A DNA stretch of 64,000 bases from Actinophytocola sp. (GTDB taxonomy: Bacteria > Actinomycetota > Actinomycetes > Mycobacteriales > Pseudonocardiaceae). The position numbers and the translations under genes are program-made. The stretch lies in contig WHUB01000004.1 in the NCBI GenBank assembly GCA_009377395.1, positions 20,458 to 84,457 on the forward strand. Direction: 5' to 3'. The notes beneath the pieces are model-generated. The model was not told the DNA's origin. It made no database searches and was given only the letters and a program-made list of their open reading frames with translations. Of this stretch, positions 52,265 through 61,127 are shown piece by piece; within the stretch, counting starts at the first letter, position 1; each line of letters starts with the position of its first letter.

Positions 52265-53419
52265 GTGTACATCGACCTCACCGATGCGCAGCGCGCCCTG
52301 CGCGACGAGCTGCGCGGGTACTTCGCCGGGCTGCTGACCGCCGAGGAACGCGCCGCGATGCGCACCGAACGGCACGGCCCGGTCTCCCGCGAGGTGGTGC
52401 GGCGCATGGGCCGGGATGGTTGGCTCGGCGTCGGCTGGCCGGTCGAGTACGGCGGCCACGGCTTCGGAGCCGTCGAGCAGCACATCTTCGTCGACGAGGC
52501 CGCTCGCGCCGACGTGCAGCTGCCGTCGGTGACACTGCAAACCGTCGGGCCCACGTTGCAGGCGTACGGCACCCGGGAACAGAAGGACTTCTTCCTGCCG
52601 AAGATCCTCGCGGGCGAGATCCATTTCTCGATCGGTTACAGCGAACCCGACGCGGGCACCGACCTCGCCTCGCTGCGCACGACGGCGGTGCGCGATGGAG
52701 ACCACTATGTCGTGAATGGACAGAAGATCTTCACCACCGGCGGCCATGACGCCGACTACATCTGGCTCGCCGTCCGCACCAACCCGGACGCGCCGAAACA
52801 CAAGGGAATCTCGATCCTGATCGTCGATACCCGCGACCCCGGCTACAGCTGGACACCGATCATCACCTGCGACGGCGCGCACCACGTCAACGCCACCTAC
52901 TACACCGACGTGCGGGTGCCGGTGAACAGGCTGGTGGGCGAGCAGGACCGTGGCTGGCAGCTCATCACGTCCCAGCTAAACCACGAGCGCGTCATGCTCG
53001 GACCGGCCGGGCGCATCGGCGCGGTGTACGACCGGGTGCGGACATGGGCCGCGATGCACGGTCTGCTCGACCGGCCGGATGTGGCCGCCGCGCTCGCCGA
53101 GACCCGCGCCACCCAGCGCGTCAACGAGCTGCTCAACTGGCAGGTCGCCAGCGCCGACGCCGACCGGCCGGTCGACGTCGCCGACGCGTCGGCCACCAAG
53201 GTGTTCGGGTCGGAGCGGATCCAGCGACTCGTCGCGCTGCTGGAGGACGTCGTGGCGCGGCACGGCGACTTCGCCGACCCCGCGACCGCGGCGCTCGCCG
53301 AGTGGCTGGACACGCAGGCCAAACGCAACCTGGTGCTCACCTTCGGCGGCGGCGTCAACGAGATCCAGCGGGAGCTGATCGCCATGACCGGACTCGACCT
53401 GCCGAGGGTGCCACGATGA
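52265..53419 (+). CDS. chsE2: Steroid acyl-CoA dehydrogenase subunit ChsE2 (FadE29-like)
   Basis: 384-aa larger subunit, partner of ChsE1 in an alpha2beta2 acyl-CoA dehydrogenase. FAD/substrate motifs SIGYSEPDAGTDLASLRTTAVRDGDHYVVNGQKIFTTG (about 120-158) and the C-terminal LTFGGGVNEIQRELIAMTGLDLPR are conserved with FadE29 (387 aa). Starts with GTG 52265 with GGAG 8 nt upstream; the stop overlaps the chsH2 ATG. Confidence 0.9.
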   Translation: MYIDLTDAQRALRDELRGYFAGLLTAEERAAMRTERHGPVSREVVRRMGRDGWLGVGWPVEYGGHGFGAVEQHIFVDEAARADVQLPSVTLQTVGPTLQAYGTREQKDFFLPKILAGEIHFSIGYSEPDAGTDLASLRTTAVRDGDHYVVNGQKIFTTGGHDADYIWLAVRTNPDAPKHKGISILIVDTRDPGYSWTPIITCDGAHHVNATYYTDVRVPVNRLVGEQDRGWQLITSQLNHERVMLGPAGRIGAVYDRVRTWAAMHGLLDRPDVAAALAETRATQRVNELLNWQVASADADRPVDVADASATKVFGSERIQRLVALLEDVVARHGDFADPATAALAEWLDTQAKRNLVLTFGGGVNEIQRELIAMTGLDLPRVPR

Positions 53420-54372
53420 CGGAAACGGAGCGGATCGAGGCAGCCGCCGAGCGCATCGCCGCGCTCGGCGCGTCCGCGCCGGTCTCGGGGCGGGACCCGG
53501 TGAACCAGGCGATGGTCAACAACTGGACCGAGGCGCTGGGGGACGACAATCCCGTCTACACCGACCACGACTTCGCCGAGTCGTCAGTCCACGGCGGACT
53601 GGTCGCGCCACCCGCGATGGCGCAGGTGTGGACGATGCGTGGACTGCACGGCACCCGGGCCGACGACGACCCGCTCGGCGCGATGATGGCCGTGCTGGAC
53701 GAGGAGGGCTTCACCTCGGTGGTGGCCACCAACTCGACGCAGACCTACCACCGCTACTTGCGTCCCGGTGAGCACGTCGCCGCCTCGACTCGCCTCGAGG
53801 ACGTGACCGGCCCGAAGCGCACCGCGCTCGGCGAAGGCTGGTTCGTCACCACGCGCACCACCTGGTCGGCCGGTGCGGAAGTCGTCGCCGAGATGACGTT
53901 CCGCGTGCTCAAGTTCCGCCCCTCGGCTCGTGCGGCTGCTCCCGAGGGCGCGCGGATCATCGACGCGCCGGAGTACGCCGACGGCGTGCTGAGGCCGGTG
54001 ATCTCGCGCGACACCGAGTTCTTCTGGCAGGGCACGAAGGTCGGTGAGCTGCGAATCCAGCGCTGGGGCGAGACGCTCCGGCATCCGCCCGGTCCGGTCG
54101 ATCCTGGCGGCGATCTCGATGCCAAGCCGGACTATGTCGTGGCGCGCGGAACGGGAAAGGTGTACAGCTACGTCGTCCACCATCATCCGAAGGTGCCGGG
54201 CAAACGGCTGCCGTTCGTCGTCGCGCTGGTCGAGCTGGACGAGGGTGTGCGGGTGCTCGGCGAGCTGATCGACGCCGACCCGGCGGACGTCCATATCGGA
54301 CTTCCGGTGCAGGCGGTGTTCCTGCGCGTCGACGACGAACTGACCCTGCCGGCCTGGGAGGTGGCCACGTGA
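53416..54372 (+). CDS. chsH2: ChsH2, MaoC-DUF35 hydratase subunit
   Basis: 318-aa two-domain protein. Residues 1-175 are a MaoC-like hot-dog domain (DDNPVYTDHDFAESSVHGGLVAPPAMAQVW); residues 185-318 are a DUF35/OB-fold domain (DTEFFWQGTKVGELRIQRWGETLRHPPGP...VYSYVVHHHPKVPGKRLPFVVALVELDEGVRVLGELI), which in M. tuberculosis ChsH2 binds Ltp2. With ChsH1 it hydrates the steroid enoyl-CoA, and the DUF35 part channels the product to the aldolase. ATGA overlap with chsE2; GTGA overlap with chsH1. Confidence 0.92.
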   Translation: MTETERIEAAAERIAALGASAPVSGRDPVNQAMVNNWTEALGDDNPVYTDHDFAESSVHGGLVAPPAMAQVWTMRGLHGTRADDDPLGAMMAVLDEEGFTSVVATNSTQTYHRYLRPGEHVAASTRLEDVTGPKRTALGEGWFVTTRTTWSAGAEVVAEMTFRVLKFRPSARAAAPEGARIIDAPEYADGVLRPVISRDTEFFWQGTKVGELRIQRWGETLRHPPGPVDPGGDLDAKPDYVVARGTGKVYSYVVHHHPKVPGKRLPFVVALVELDEGVRVLGELIDADPADVHIGLPVQAVFLRVDDELTLPAWEVAT

Positions 54373-54782
54373 CCAACGTCGAGATCGGGACGACCCTGCC
54401 GCCGATGATGATCCACGCCACGCCGACGTTCGTCATCAGCACCGCGCTGGCCACCCGCGACTTCCAGGACGTCCACCACGACCGCGACGCCGCCGTCGCC
54501 AGGGGATCGAAGGACATCTTCCTCAACATCCTCACCGACAACGGCTTGGTGCAGCGGTTCGTCACCGACTGGGCCGGGCCGGAGGCGCTGGTGCGCTCGA
54601 TCGACATCTCACTCGGCGTGCCGTGCTACGCCAACGACACGCTCACCTTCACCGGCACCGTGGTAGACCGTGTCACCGTCGACGGCGAGCAGCGGTACGT
54701 GATCGAGGTGACCGGAAAGGGAAGTCTCGGTGACCACGTGCGCGGAACGGTGCACATCGCGCGCCCGGAGGTGACGCTGTGA
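54369..54782 (+). CDS. chsH1: ChsH1, MaoC-like hydratase subunit
   Basis: 137-aa hot-dog subunit carrying the catalytic residues of the heteromeric steroid enoyl-CoA hydratase: ALATRDFQDVHHDRDAAVARGSKDIFLNILTDNGLVQRF contains the Asp/His hydratase dyad. Partner of ChsH2. GTG start overlaps the chsH2 stop; stop overlaps the ltp2 GTG. Confidence 0.92.
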   Translation: MTNVEIGTTLPPMMIHATPTFVISTALATRDFQDVHHDRDAAVARGSKDIFLNILTDNGLVQRFVTDWAGPEALVRSIDISLGVPCYANDTLTFTGTVVDRVTVDGEQRYVIEVTGKGSLGDHVRGTVHIARPEVTL

Positions 54783-55948
54783 ATCTATCCGGCGCGGCGG
54801 CGATCGCCGGGATCGGCGCGACCGAGTTCTCCAAGGACTCCGGCCGCAGCGAGCTTCGGCTGGCATCCGAGGCGGTGCACGCCGCACTGACCGACGCCGG
54901 GCTCGCACCGTCCGATGTGGATGGATTGGTGACGTTCACCATGGACGGCAACGCCGAGATCGCCGTCGCCCGGGAGCTGGGCATCGGGGACCTGCGGTTC
55001 TTCAGTCGCGTGCATTACGGCGGCGGAGCGGCCGCGGCCACGGTGCAGCAAGCGGCGATGGCCGTGGCCACTGGCACGGCCGACGTCGTGGTCGCCTACC
55101 GTGCGTTCAACGAACGGTCCGGGCAGCGGTTCGGCCAGGTGTCATCGGCGGCCGCGCAGCAGGTCAACACCTCCGGCGTCGACAACAGCTTCACCTACCC
55201 GATGGGCATCGCGACCCCGGCGGCGACCGTCGCGATGCTGGCCCGGCGGTACCTGCACGACTACGGTGCCAGTAGCGAGGACTTCGGCCGCATCGCCGTG
55301 ATCGACCGCAAGCATGCCGCGACCAACCCGAACGCCTGGTTCCACGGCAAGCCGATCACCCTCGACGACCACCAGGCGTCGCGCTGGATCGCCGAGCCGC
55401 TGCGGCTGCTCGACTGCTGCCAGGAGTCCGACGGCGGGGTGGCGCTGGTGATCGTCAGCGCCGACCGTGCGCGGGAGTTGCCGCACCCGCCCGCCGTGGT
55501 GCGCGCGGCCGCTCAGGGCAGTGGCCCGGACCAGTACGTCATGACCAGCTACTACCGGCACGACCTGGCGGCACTGCCCGAGATGAACGTCGTCGGGCGG
55601 CAGCTCTGGCAGCAGGCGGGCATTGCACCGTCCGATGTGGATGTCGCAGTGCTGTACGACCACTTCACACCGTATGTGCTGTTGCAGCTGGAGGAGCTGG
55701 GGTTCTGCCGCCGGGGTGAGGCGAAGGACTTCATCGCGGACGGCCGGTTGGAGCTGGACGGCTCGCTGCCGCTGAACCCGCACGGCGGGCAGCTCGGCGA
55801 GGCGTACATCCACGGCATGAACGGCATCGCCGAGGCCGTCCGCCAGCTCCGAGGCACCGCCGCCAACCAGATCCCCGACGCGCACACTGTGCTGGTCACC
55901 GCAGGCACCGGAGTCCCCACCAGCGGCCTGATTCTCACGTCCTCCTGA
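54779..55948 (+). CDS. ltp2: Ltp2, steroid side-chain retro-aldolase
   Basis: 389-aa thiolase-fold (SCP-x type) protein that cleaves the C17 side chain, releasing propionyl-CoA and androstenedione-type ketone. Starts SGAAAIAGIGATEFSKDSGRSE; the catalytic tyrosines proposed for Ltp2 aldolases correspond to Y293 (VLYDHFTPYV) and Y343 (GEAYIHGMNG). It needs the DUF35 domain of ChsH2 as partner. Last gene of the operon; GTG overlaps chsH1. Ends against the iteron cluster at 55949. Confidence 0.92.
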   Translation: MNLSGAAAIAGIGATEFSKDSGRSELRLASEAVHAALTDAGLAPSDVDGLVTFTMDGNAEIAVARELGIGDLRFFSRVHYGGGAAAATVQQAAMAVATGTADVVVAYRAFNERSGQRFGQVSSAAAQQVNTSGVDNSFTYPMGIATPAATVAMLARRYLHDYGASSEDFGRIAVIDRKHAATNPNAWFHGKPITLDDHQASRWIAEPLRLLDCCQESDGGVALVIVSADRARELPHPPAVVRAAAQGSGPDQYVMTSYYRHDLAALPEMNVVGRQLWQQAGIAPSDVDVAVLYDHFTPYVLLQLEELGFCRRGEAKDFIADGRLELDGSLPLNPHGGQLGEAYIHGMNGIAEAVRQLRGTAANQIPDAHTVLVTAGTGVPTSGLILTSS

Positions 55949-56103
55949 CGTCGTGTCCTGCGTTCGTGCCGTTGTGTCCTGCGTTCACGACGCCGAGTTC
56001 GTCATTCGCGACATCGCATTCGCGCCCGAACGTCGAACACACGGGCACGAACGCAGGACACAACGCCCTGGGCGCGGGACACGACGTCAGGAGCGCAGGA
56101 CAC
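55949..56103. repeat. GTGTCC/GGACAC iteron cluster between ltp2 and the FAD oxidoreductase gene
   Basis: Left units CGTCGTGTCCTGCGTTCGTG and CGTTGTGTCCTGCGTTCACG, centre with GTCATTCGCGACATCGCATTC, right inverted units GGGCACGAACGCAGGACAC, GCGGGACACGACG and GAGCGCAGGACACGA. Left and right units can pair. It fills the convergent gap, and the last codons (VLRVLRS) of the convergent gene are written by the right-most unit. Confidence 0.85.
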
Positions 56104-57655
56104 GAAGCACGGCCATGGCGGCGTTGTGGCCGCCGATGCCGCTGACGCCACCGCCGCGCACCGTGCCGGCCCCACACTGGAAGATGCGCGTGTGCGCGGT
56201 CGAGACACCCCACGTGCCCGCCTGGTCCGCCGCCTCGGCGAACGGCCACGCCAGGTCGCCGTGGAAGATGTGCCCGGCGGGGAGCCCGAGCTCGCGCTCG
56301 AGGTCGACAGGGGTCTTCGCCTCGATACACAGCTTGCCGTCGGCGTCGGTCAGCAGGCACTCCTCGATCGGCTCCGCGAGCACCTGGTTCAGCGACGCCA
56401 GCGTGGCGGCCAGTGCCGCGTCCCGCGCGGCGTCGTTGTCCCCGGCGAACAGCCGCGCGGGCATGTGCAGCCCGAACAGCGTCAGCGTGTGCACCCCGGC
56501 CTCGCGTTCGGCAGGCCCGAGAATCGACGGGTCGGTGAGCGAATGGCAGTACACCTCGCACGGCGGCAGGCTGGGTATCTTGCCGGCATCGGCCTCCTGA
56601 TACGCGGTGGCGAGCTGCCGGTAGCTCTCGTTGACGTGCAGCGTGCCGCTGAACGCCTCCTCCGGCGTGACGTCCGGGTCGGCCAGCCGGGGCAGCCTGC
56701 GCAGTGCCATGTTCACCTTCAGCTGCGCGCCCTCCGGCTCCGGCCCGTCGTACGGCTCGCCGAGCAGCGCGGTCAGCCGGGAGGGGGCCACGTTGGACAG
56801 CACGTAGCGCGCGTGCGCCTCCCGCTCCGCGCCATTGTGGACATATCGCACCAGGCCGTCCGGGTCGATCGAGGTGACCTCGGCGCCGGTCACCAGCTCC
56901 GCACCGGCGCGCTCGGCGGCGTCGCGCAGCGCGGCGGTGACCGCGCCCATCCCGCCGACCGGCACGTTCCACTCACCGGTGCCGTTGCCGATCACGTGGT
57001 ACAGGAAGCAGCGGTTCTGCCGCAGGGACGGGTCGTCGGCGGCCGCGAACGTGCCGATCAGCGCGTCGGTGAACAGCATCCCGCGCACGGTGTCGTCGGT
57101 GAACGTCGACTCGAGCAGGGCACCGAGTGGCTCGGTGAACACCGCCCGCCATGTCTCCTCGTCGCCGACGGCGGCGCGCACCGTGTCCCGGCTCGGCAGC
57201 GGTCCGGTCAGCGTGGGGAACACCGCGCGGGCGAGCCGCTCGATGCGGTTGGAAAACGCTTGCCAGGCAAGGAAATCGGCATCACCGCCGGTCACCGAGT
57301 CGAACGACGCCTTGGTGCGCACCGGATCGGCATTGTCGACAAGGAGACCTGTCGGCGTGCCGTCCTCCCGGCGCGCCGGGGTGTACGAGCCGAACCGGCG
57401 GGTGCGCAACGTCAGCCGCAGGTCGAGGTCATCGACGATCCGGGGCGGCAGCAGGCTCACCAGATACGAGTACCGTGACAGCCGAACGTCCACGCCGGGG
57501 AACGCCCGGAACGACACCGCGGCGCCGCCCATCTCGTCCCTGCGTTCCAGCACTCGCACCGACATCCCGGCACGAGCCAGATAGGAAGCGGCGACGAGAC
57601 CGTTGTGCCCGCCGCCAACGACGACCACGTCCGCAGCGACAGCAGCATTGGTCAT
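56087..57655 (-). CDS. FAD-dependent oxidoreductase, phytoene desaturase/PYROXD2-like
   Basis: 522-aa flavoprotein. N-terminal dinucleotide-binding motif VVVVGGGHNGLVAASYLARAGMSVRVLERRDEMGG and the C-terminal FAD-closing motif CGAGTVRGGGVSGIGGHNAAM are those of carotenoid desaturase-like oxidoreductases (NAD(P)/FAD type). No carotenoid genes are nearby; position at the end of the kstD-kshA-kshB-maoC run suggests a role in steroid or lipid metabolism, but the substrate is unknown. ATG 57655. A 64-bp gap separates it from maoC. Confidence 0.85.
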   Translation of the reverse strand: MTNAAVAADVVVVGGGHNGLVAASYLARAGMSVRVLERRDEMGGAAVSFRAFPGVDVRLSRYSYLVSLLPPRIVDDLDLRLTLRTRRFGSYTPARREDGTPTGLLVDNADPVRTKASFDSVTGGDADFLAWQAFSNRIERLARAVFPTLTGPLPSRDTVRAAVGDEETWRAVFTEPLGALLESTFTDDTVRGMLFTDALIGTFAAADDPSLRQNRCFLYHVIGNGTGEWNVPVGGMGAVTAALRDAAERAGAELVTGAEVTSIDPDGLVRYVHNGAEREAHARYVLSNVAPSRLTALLGEPYDGPEPEGAQLKVNMALRRLPRLADPDVTPEEAFSGTLHVNESYRQLATAYQEADAGKIPSLPPCEVYCHSLTDPSILGPAEREAGVHTLTLFGLHMPARLFAGDNDAARDAALAATLASLNQVLAEPIEECLLTDADGKLCIEAKTPVDLERELGLPAGHIFHGDLAWPFAEAADQAGTWGVSTAHTRIFQCGAGTVRGGGVSGIGGHNAAMAVLRVLRS

Positions 57656-57719
57656 GCCCCGGGAGCCTACTCGGCTTGGCTACCCCCACGCCGCCGTCCA
57701 CAGTGCCCGGTTCGTGTTG

Positions 57720-58577
57720 TCATCGCGCCACGAGCACACCATCGGCGAGCACCGGGGCGTCGCGCTCCACCGAATGGGTCGCGACCAGATAGCGCTCGCC
57801 GTCCGCCCACACGCTCGTGCGCAGCGTCTCACCAGGAATGACGACCCCGGCGAACCGCGCCGACCACGACAGCACCCGATGCGGATCACCATCCAGCATC
57901 ACATCGGTAACGGCTTTCGCTACCAAGCCATAGGTGCAGAGCCCGTGCAGGATCGGCCGGTCGAAACCCGCCGCCTTGGCGAACTCCGGGTCGGCGTGCA
58001 GCGGATTGCGGTCACCGCACAACCGATACAGCAGTGCCTGCTGCGGCAGCGTCGGCGTCGACACCACCGCGTCCGGCGACCGATCCGGCAGCGTCAGCTT
58101 CTCCGACGGGCCGCGCTCACCGCCGAAACCGCCCTCGCCGCGCGCGAAGATGCTCGATCGCGCTGTCCACAACGGGTTGTCGTCCTCGTCGACGACCTCG
58201 GTCTCCTGCACGACCACCGCCGCCTTGCCCTTGTCGAAGACGTCGGCGATCCGGCCACGCGCCACCGCCTTGCCCGCCACCGGAATCTGCCGGTGCACGG
58301 TGACCGCCTGGCTGCCGTGCACCACCTTGGCCAGGTCGATGTCGATGCCGGGAAACGACACCGACGGCGGCTCGTAGGTGCGCAGGTTCGGCGCCACGGT
58401 GGCGAAGCTCGGCAGCACCCGCAGGTGCTGCTCGTAGGCGTAGCGCAGCTCCACCGGGCTCATCGGGTCGGCGCCCGCTCCGATGGCCAGGTGGTAGAGC
58501 AGCACATCGGAGGACTCCCAGGAGAACGGCGTCTCGCCGAGGTCGGCGCCGACGGCGACGGCAGGATCGATGGGCAT
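57720..58577 (-). CDS. MaoC-type enoyl-CoA hydratase 2
   Basis: 285-aa double hot-dog hydratase. The hydratase-2 motif YRLCGDRNPLHADPEFAKAAGFDRPILHGLCTYG (about 195-228) contains the catalytic Asp and His. N-terminal half MPIDPAVAVGADLGETPFSW...PGIDIDLAKVVHGSQ forms the substrate-binding hot-dog. It closely resembles Rv3538, which adjoins kstD in M. tuberculosis, so a role in steroid side-chain beta-oxidation is likely. ATG 58577 with GAGGAG upstream, 10 bp after the kshB stop. Confidence 0.9.
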   Translation of the reverse strand: MPIDPAVAVGADLGETPFSWESSDVLLYHLAIGAGADPMSPVELRYAYEQHLRVLPSFATVAPNLRTYEPPSVSFPGIDIDLAKVVHGSQAVTVHRQIPVAGKAVARGRIADVFDKGKAAVVVQETEVVDEDDNPLWTARSSIFARGEGGFGGERGPSEKLTLPDRSPDAVVSTPTLPQQALLYRLCGDRNPLHADPEFAKAAGFDRPILHGLCTYGLVAKAVTDVMLDGDPHRVLSWSARFAGVVIPGETLRTSVWADGERYLVATHSVERDAPVLADGVLVAR

Positions 58578-58587
58578 GCGCGGCTCC

Positions 58588-59646
58588 TCACTCGTAGGTG
58601 ACCGACACGTCATCGGTCACCGGCACCGACTGGCAGGCAAGCACGATGCCCTCGTCGAGGTCAACCGGTTCCAGCACCTCGTTGTTCAGCATCTTCACCT
58701 CACCGGCGACGACCCGGCACGCGCATGCGCTGCACGCGCCCTCCCGGCAGGAGTACGGTGCGTCGAGGCCCTGCTCGAGCAGGAAGTCCAGCAGCTTGCG
58801 TTGCCGGGGCCAGGCGAAGCTGTGCCGGTCGCCGTCGAGTTCGACGTCGAGCTGCGCCGGGGCGCCGGTGTCGGCTTCCTCGGCGACGTCCACAGTGTCC
58901 TCGACCTCGAACGGGTTGCGGGACAGCGAGACGAACCGTTCGATGTGGACACGCTTACGCTCGACGCCCAGCTCGCTCAGTGCGGCCGACGTGGCGTCCA
59001 TGAAGGCGCTCGGGCCGCAGACGAACGTCTCACGCCCGGCACACGGCGCCGCGAGCGCGGCGAGCTGCGGCACCGACGGCAGGCCCTGCACCGACTCCAG
59101 CCAGTGCAGCACCGTCAGCCGGTCGGGGTGCTGTCTGCTGAGCGCGTCCAGCTCGTCGGCGAAGATCACCGAGTGCTCGTCCCGGTTGGCGTAGATGAGC
59201 GTGAGCCTGCCGGTGCCGGTGGCGAGCACCGACTTCAGGATGGACATGATCGGCGTGATCCCGCTGCCGCCCGCGAACAGCAGCAGGTCGGCGTCGAGCG
59301 ACTTCGGCGTGAACACCCCGGCGGGCGGCAGCACGTCGATGGCCATGCCGCCGGTGGCGTTGTCGCAGAGCCAGTTCGAGCCGTAGCCGTCGGTCACCCG
59401 CTTGACCGTCACCTTCAGCGGCCCGTCCTCGTGCGGCGCGCTGGACAACGAGTAGCAGCGGCCGACCGAGCCGGTGCGTTCGCTCGGCACCCGCAGCGTC
59501 AGGAACTGCCCCGGCCGGTAGCGGAACCGCTCGGCCAGCTCGTCGGGCACCGCCAGCTCCAGCGAGTACGCGTCCGGCGTCTCGGTGACCGTGCGGGCGA
59601 CGTGCAGCCGATGGAATCCGCTGTCCGGCAGCTCGGGCTCGGTCAC
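58588..59646 (-). CDS. kshB: KshB, reductase of 3-ketosteroid 9-alpha-hydroxylase
   Basis: 352-aa flavo-iron-sulfur reductase that passes electrons from NADH to KshA. FAD domain with GRCYSLSSAP (about 73-82), NAD domain with LLFAGGSGITPIMSILKSVL (about 125-144) and FVCGPSAFM, and a C-terminal plant-type [2Fe-2S] domain with CREGACSACAC...LACQS (four Cys). GTG 59646 has GGGGAGG upstream and overlaps the stop of the small Cys protein gene (GTGA). Operon kstD-kshA-orf-kshB-maoC. Confidence 0.93.
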   Translation of the reverse strand: MTEPELPDSGFHRLHVARTVTETPDAYSLELAVPDELAERFRYRPGQFLTLRVPSERTGSVGRCYSLSSAPHEDGPLKVTVKRVTDGYGSNWLCDNATGGMAIDVLPPAGVFTPKSLDADLLLFAGGSGITPIMSILKSVLATGTGRLTLIYANRDEHSVIFADELDALSRQHPDRLTVLHWLESVQGLPSVPQLAALAAPCAGRETFVCGPSAFMDATSAALSELGVERKRVHIERFVSLSRNPFEVEDTVDVAEEADTGAPAQLDVELDGDRHSFAWPRQRKLLDFLLEQGLDAPYSCREGACSACACRVVAGEVKMLNNEVLEPVDLDEGIVLACQSVPVTDDVSVTYE

Positions 59647-59984
59647 GGTTCCTCCCCGATGGGGACCTCGCCCTCGGCGGCGGCCTGGGCGATGCTGTCG
59701 GACAGCCGCGGGCAGGTGTCGAGCAGCGCGGTGCTGCCGCCGCGGGCCACCTGCTCGGCGTAGCGAGGGCAGCTGCTCGCCGGGTCCGACGTCCACTGGA
59801 TGCTGGTGTGCTGCGCGCTGTTCTTGCGCACCAGCACTTCGGTGCCGCAGGCGCGGCAGGCGACCGGGGTGAGCCGTGCGGTGAGGAAGTCGGCGCGGTC
59901 GGCGAGCGTGCCGGGACGCACGGCAGGCTCGCCGAACGTCGTGCTGCCGCCCGTGAAGGTCGTGCCGCGAACCTCGGTCGACAC
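59643..59984 (-). CDS. Small four-cysteine protein between kshA and kshB
   Basis: 113-aa soluble protein that I do not recognise. Four cysteines: C43 and C46 (ACRACGTEVLVRKNSAQHTSIQW, a C-x2-C on a rubredoxin-like knuckle), C72 (SSCPRYAEQ) and C91 (DTCPRL), plus H59. This could bind zinc or iron. It starts 3 bp after the kshA stop and its own stop overlaps the kshB start, so it is made together with the two components of the hydroxylase. An electron-transfer or assembly role is possible but not shown. Confidence 0.8.
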   Translation of the reverse strand: MSTEVRGTTFTGGSTTFGEPAVRPGTLADRADFLTARLTPVACRACGTEVLVRKNSAQHTSIQWTSDPASSCPRYAEQVARGGSTALLDTCPRLSDSIAQAAAEGEVPIGEEP

Positions 59985-59987
59985 CGC

Positions 59988-61127
59988 TCAGACTCCTGCT
60001 TCCTCTTGCTGCCGGGCGAGGTTCGCCGCGACCTCGGCCTCCCACGCCTCCACGGCGTGGCTGGTGTCCACTTCGAACTCGAAGCGGCGGGTCATGTCCT
60101 CGCTGACGTCCTCGACGTCCACATAGAACTGTTCGTACCAGCGGCGCAGCTGGTACACCGGCCCGTCCTCCTCACACAGCAACGGGTTGTCGATGCGGGT
60201 CTTGTTCTTCCAGATCTCGACGTCCTGCAGAAAGCCCTTGCCGACGTTCTTGGCGAACTTGCCCGCGATCTTGTCGGCCTGCTCGTCGTCGATGCCGGGC
60301 AGCTTTTTCACCTTCACACCCCATTGCAACACGAACGAGTCGTGCGTGACGGGGTAGTGGCAGTTGATCAACACGTTGTCGATCTCGATGCCGTTCCAGG
60401 TGTTGTGCAGGTGGTTGATCATGTAGGACGGCCCGAAGTAGTGCGCCTCGGAGCGCAGCAGGTTGTCCTCGCCGCCGTAGTTGCCCTCGGAGACGTCGGG
60501 ACGTCCCTTGGTGTTGAGGTACTGCGACGCGATGTGGCCCTCGAAGATGTTCTTGAAGTAGGTCGGGAAGCCGTAGTGGATGTAGAAGAAGTGAGCCATG
60601 TCGACCACGTTGTCGATGATCTCGCGGCAGTTCGACCCCTCGATGAGCACCGAGTCCCAGGTCCAGTTGCTCCAGTCGTCGCCGAAGACGCCGTCGATGC
60701 GCGGGATCGCCAGCTCCTCGCCGGGCGGGCGGCCCTGCGGATCGTGCCAGATGAAGAGCTGCTCGTTCTCCTCGCAGGTCAGCCACGACCGGGTGCGGGC
60801 GCGCAGCGGCACCCGCTTGGCGTAGGGGATGGACTTGCACTTGCCGTCGCCGCCCCAGCGCCAGTCGTGGAACGGGCAGGCGATCTCGTTGCCCTTCACC
60901 GTGCCCTGGGTCAGGTCGCCGCCCATGTGGCGGCAGTAGCCGTCGAGCACGTTGAGCGTGCCGTCGGAGCCCTGGAACACGACCAGCTTGGTGCCGAAGG
61001 CGTTGATGGCGTGCGGCTTGCCGTCCTTGTACGAGTCGGCGAGGCCGATGCAGTGCCAGCCGCGGGCGAAGCGCGTCGGCGTGGTGCCGACGTCGATGGT
61101 GCGGAACCCGGGTTCGGTGGCGGTCAT
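59988..61127 (-). CDS. kshA: KshA, Rieske oxygenase of 3-ketosteroid 9-alpha-hydroxylase
   Basis: 379-aa terminal oxygenase that hydroxylates C9 of androstadienedione-type steroids, leading to B-ring opening. Rieske [2Fe-2S] ligands C65-x-H67 (YCRHMGG) and C84-x2-H87 (ACPFHDW); mononuclear iron site NVVDMAHFFYIHYG with H179 and H184. Length and motifs match KshA of M. tuberculosis (Rv3526). GGAGG 6 nt before ATG 61127, which overlaps the kstD stop. Confidence 0.95.
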   Translation of the reverse strand: MTATEPGFRTIDVGTTPTRFARGWHCIGLADSYKDGKPHAINAFGTKLVVFQGSDGTLNVLDGYCRHMGGDLTQGTVKGNEIACPFHDWRWGGDGKCKSIPYAKRVPLRARTRSWLTCEENEQLFIWHDPQGRPPGEELAIPRIDGVFGDDWSNWTWDSVLIEGSNCREIIDNVVDMAHFFYIHYGFPTYFKNIFEGHIASQYLNTKGRPDVSEGNYGGEDNLLRSEAHYFGPSYMINHLHNTWNGIEIDNVLINCHYPVTHDSFVLQWGVKVKKLPGIDDEQADKIAGKFAKNVGKGFLQDVEIWKNKTRIDNPLLCEEDGPVYQLRRWYEQFYVDVEDVSEDMTRRFEFEVDTSHAVEAWEAEVAANLARQQEEAGV

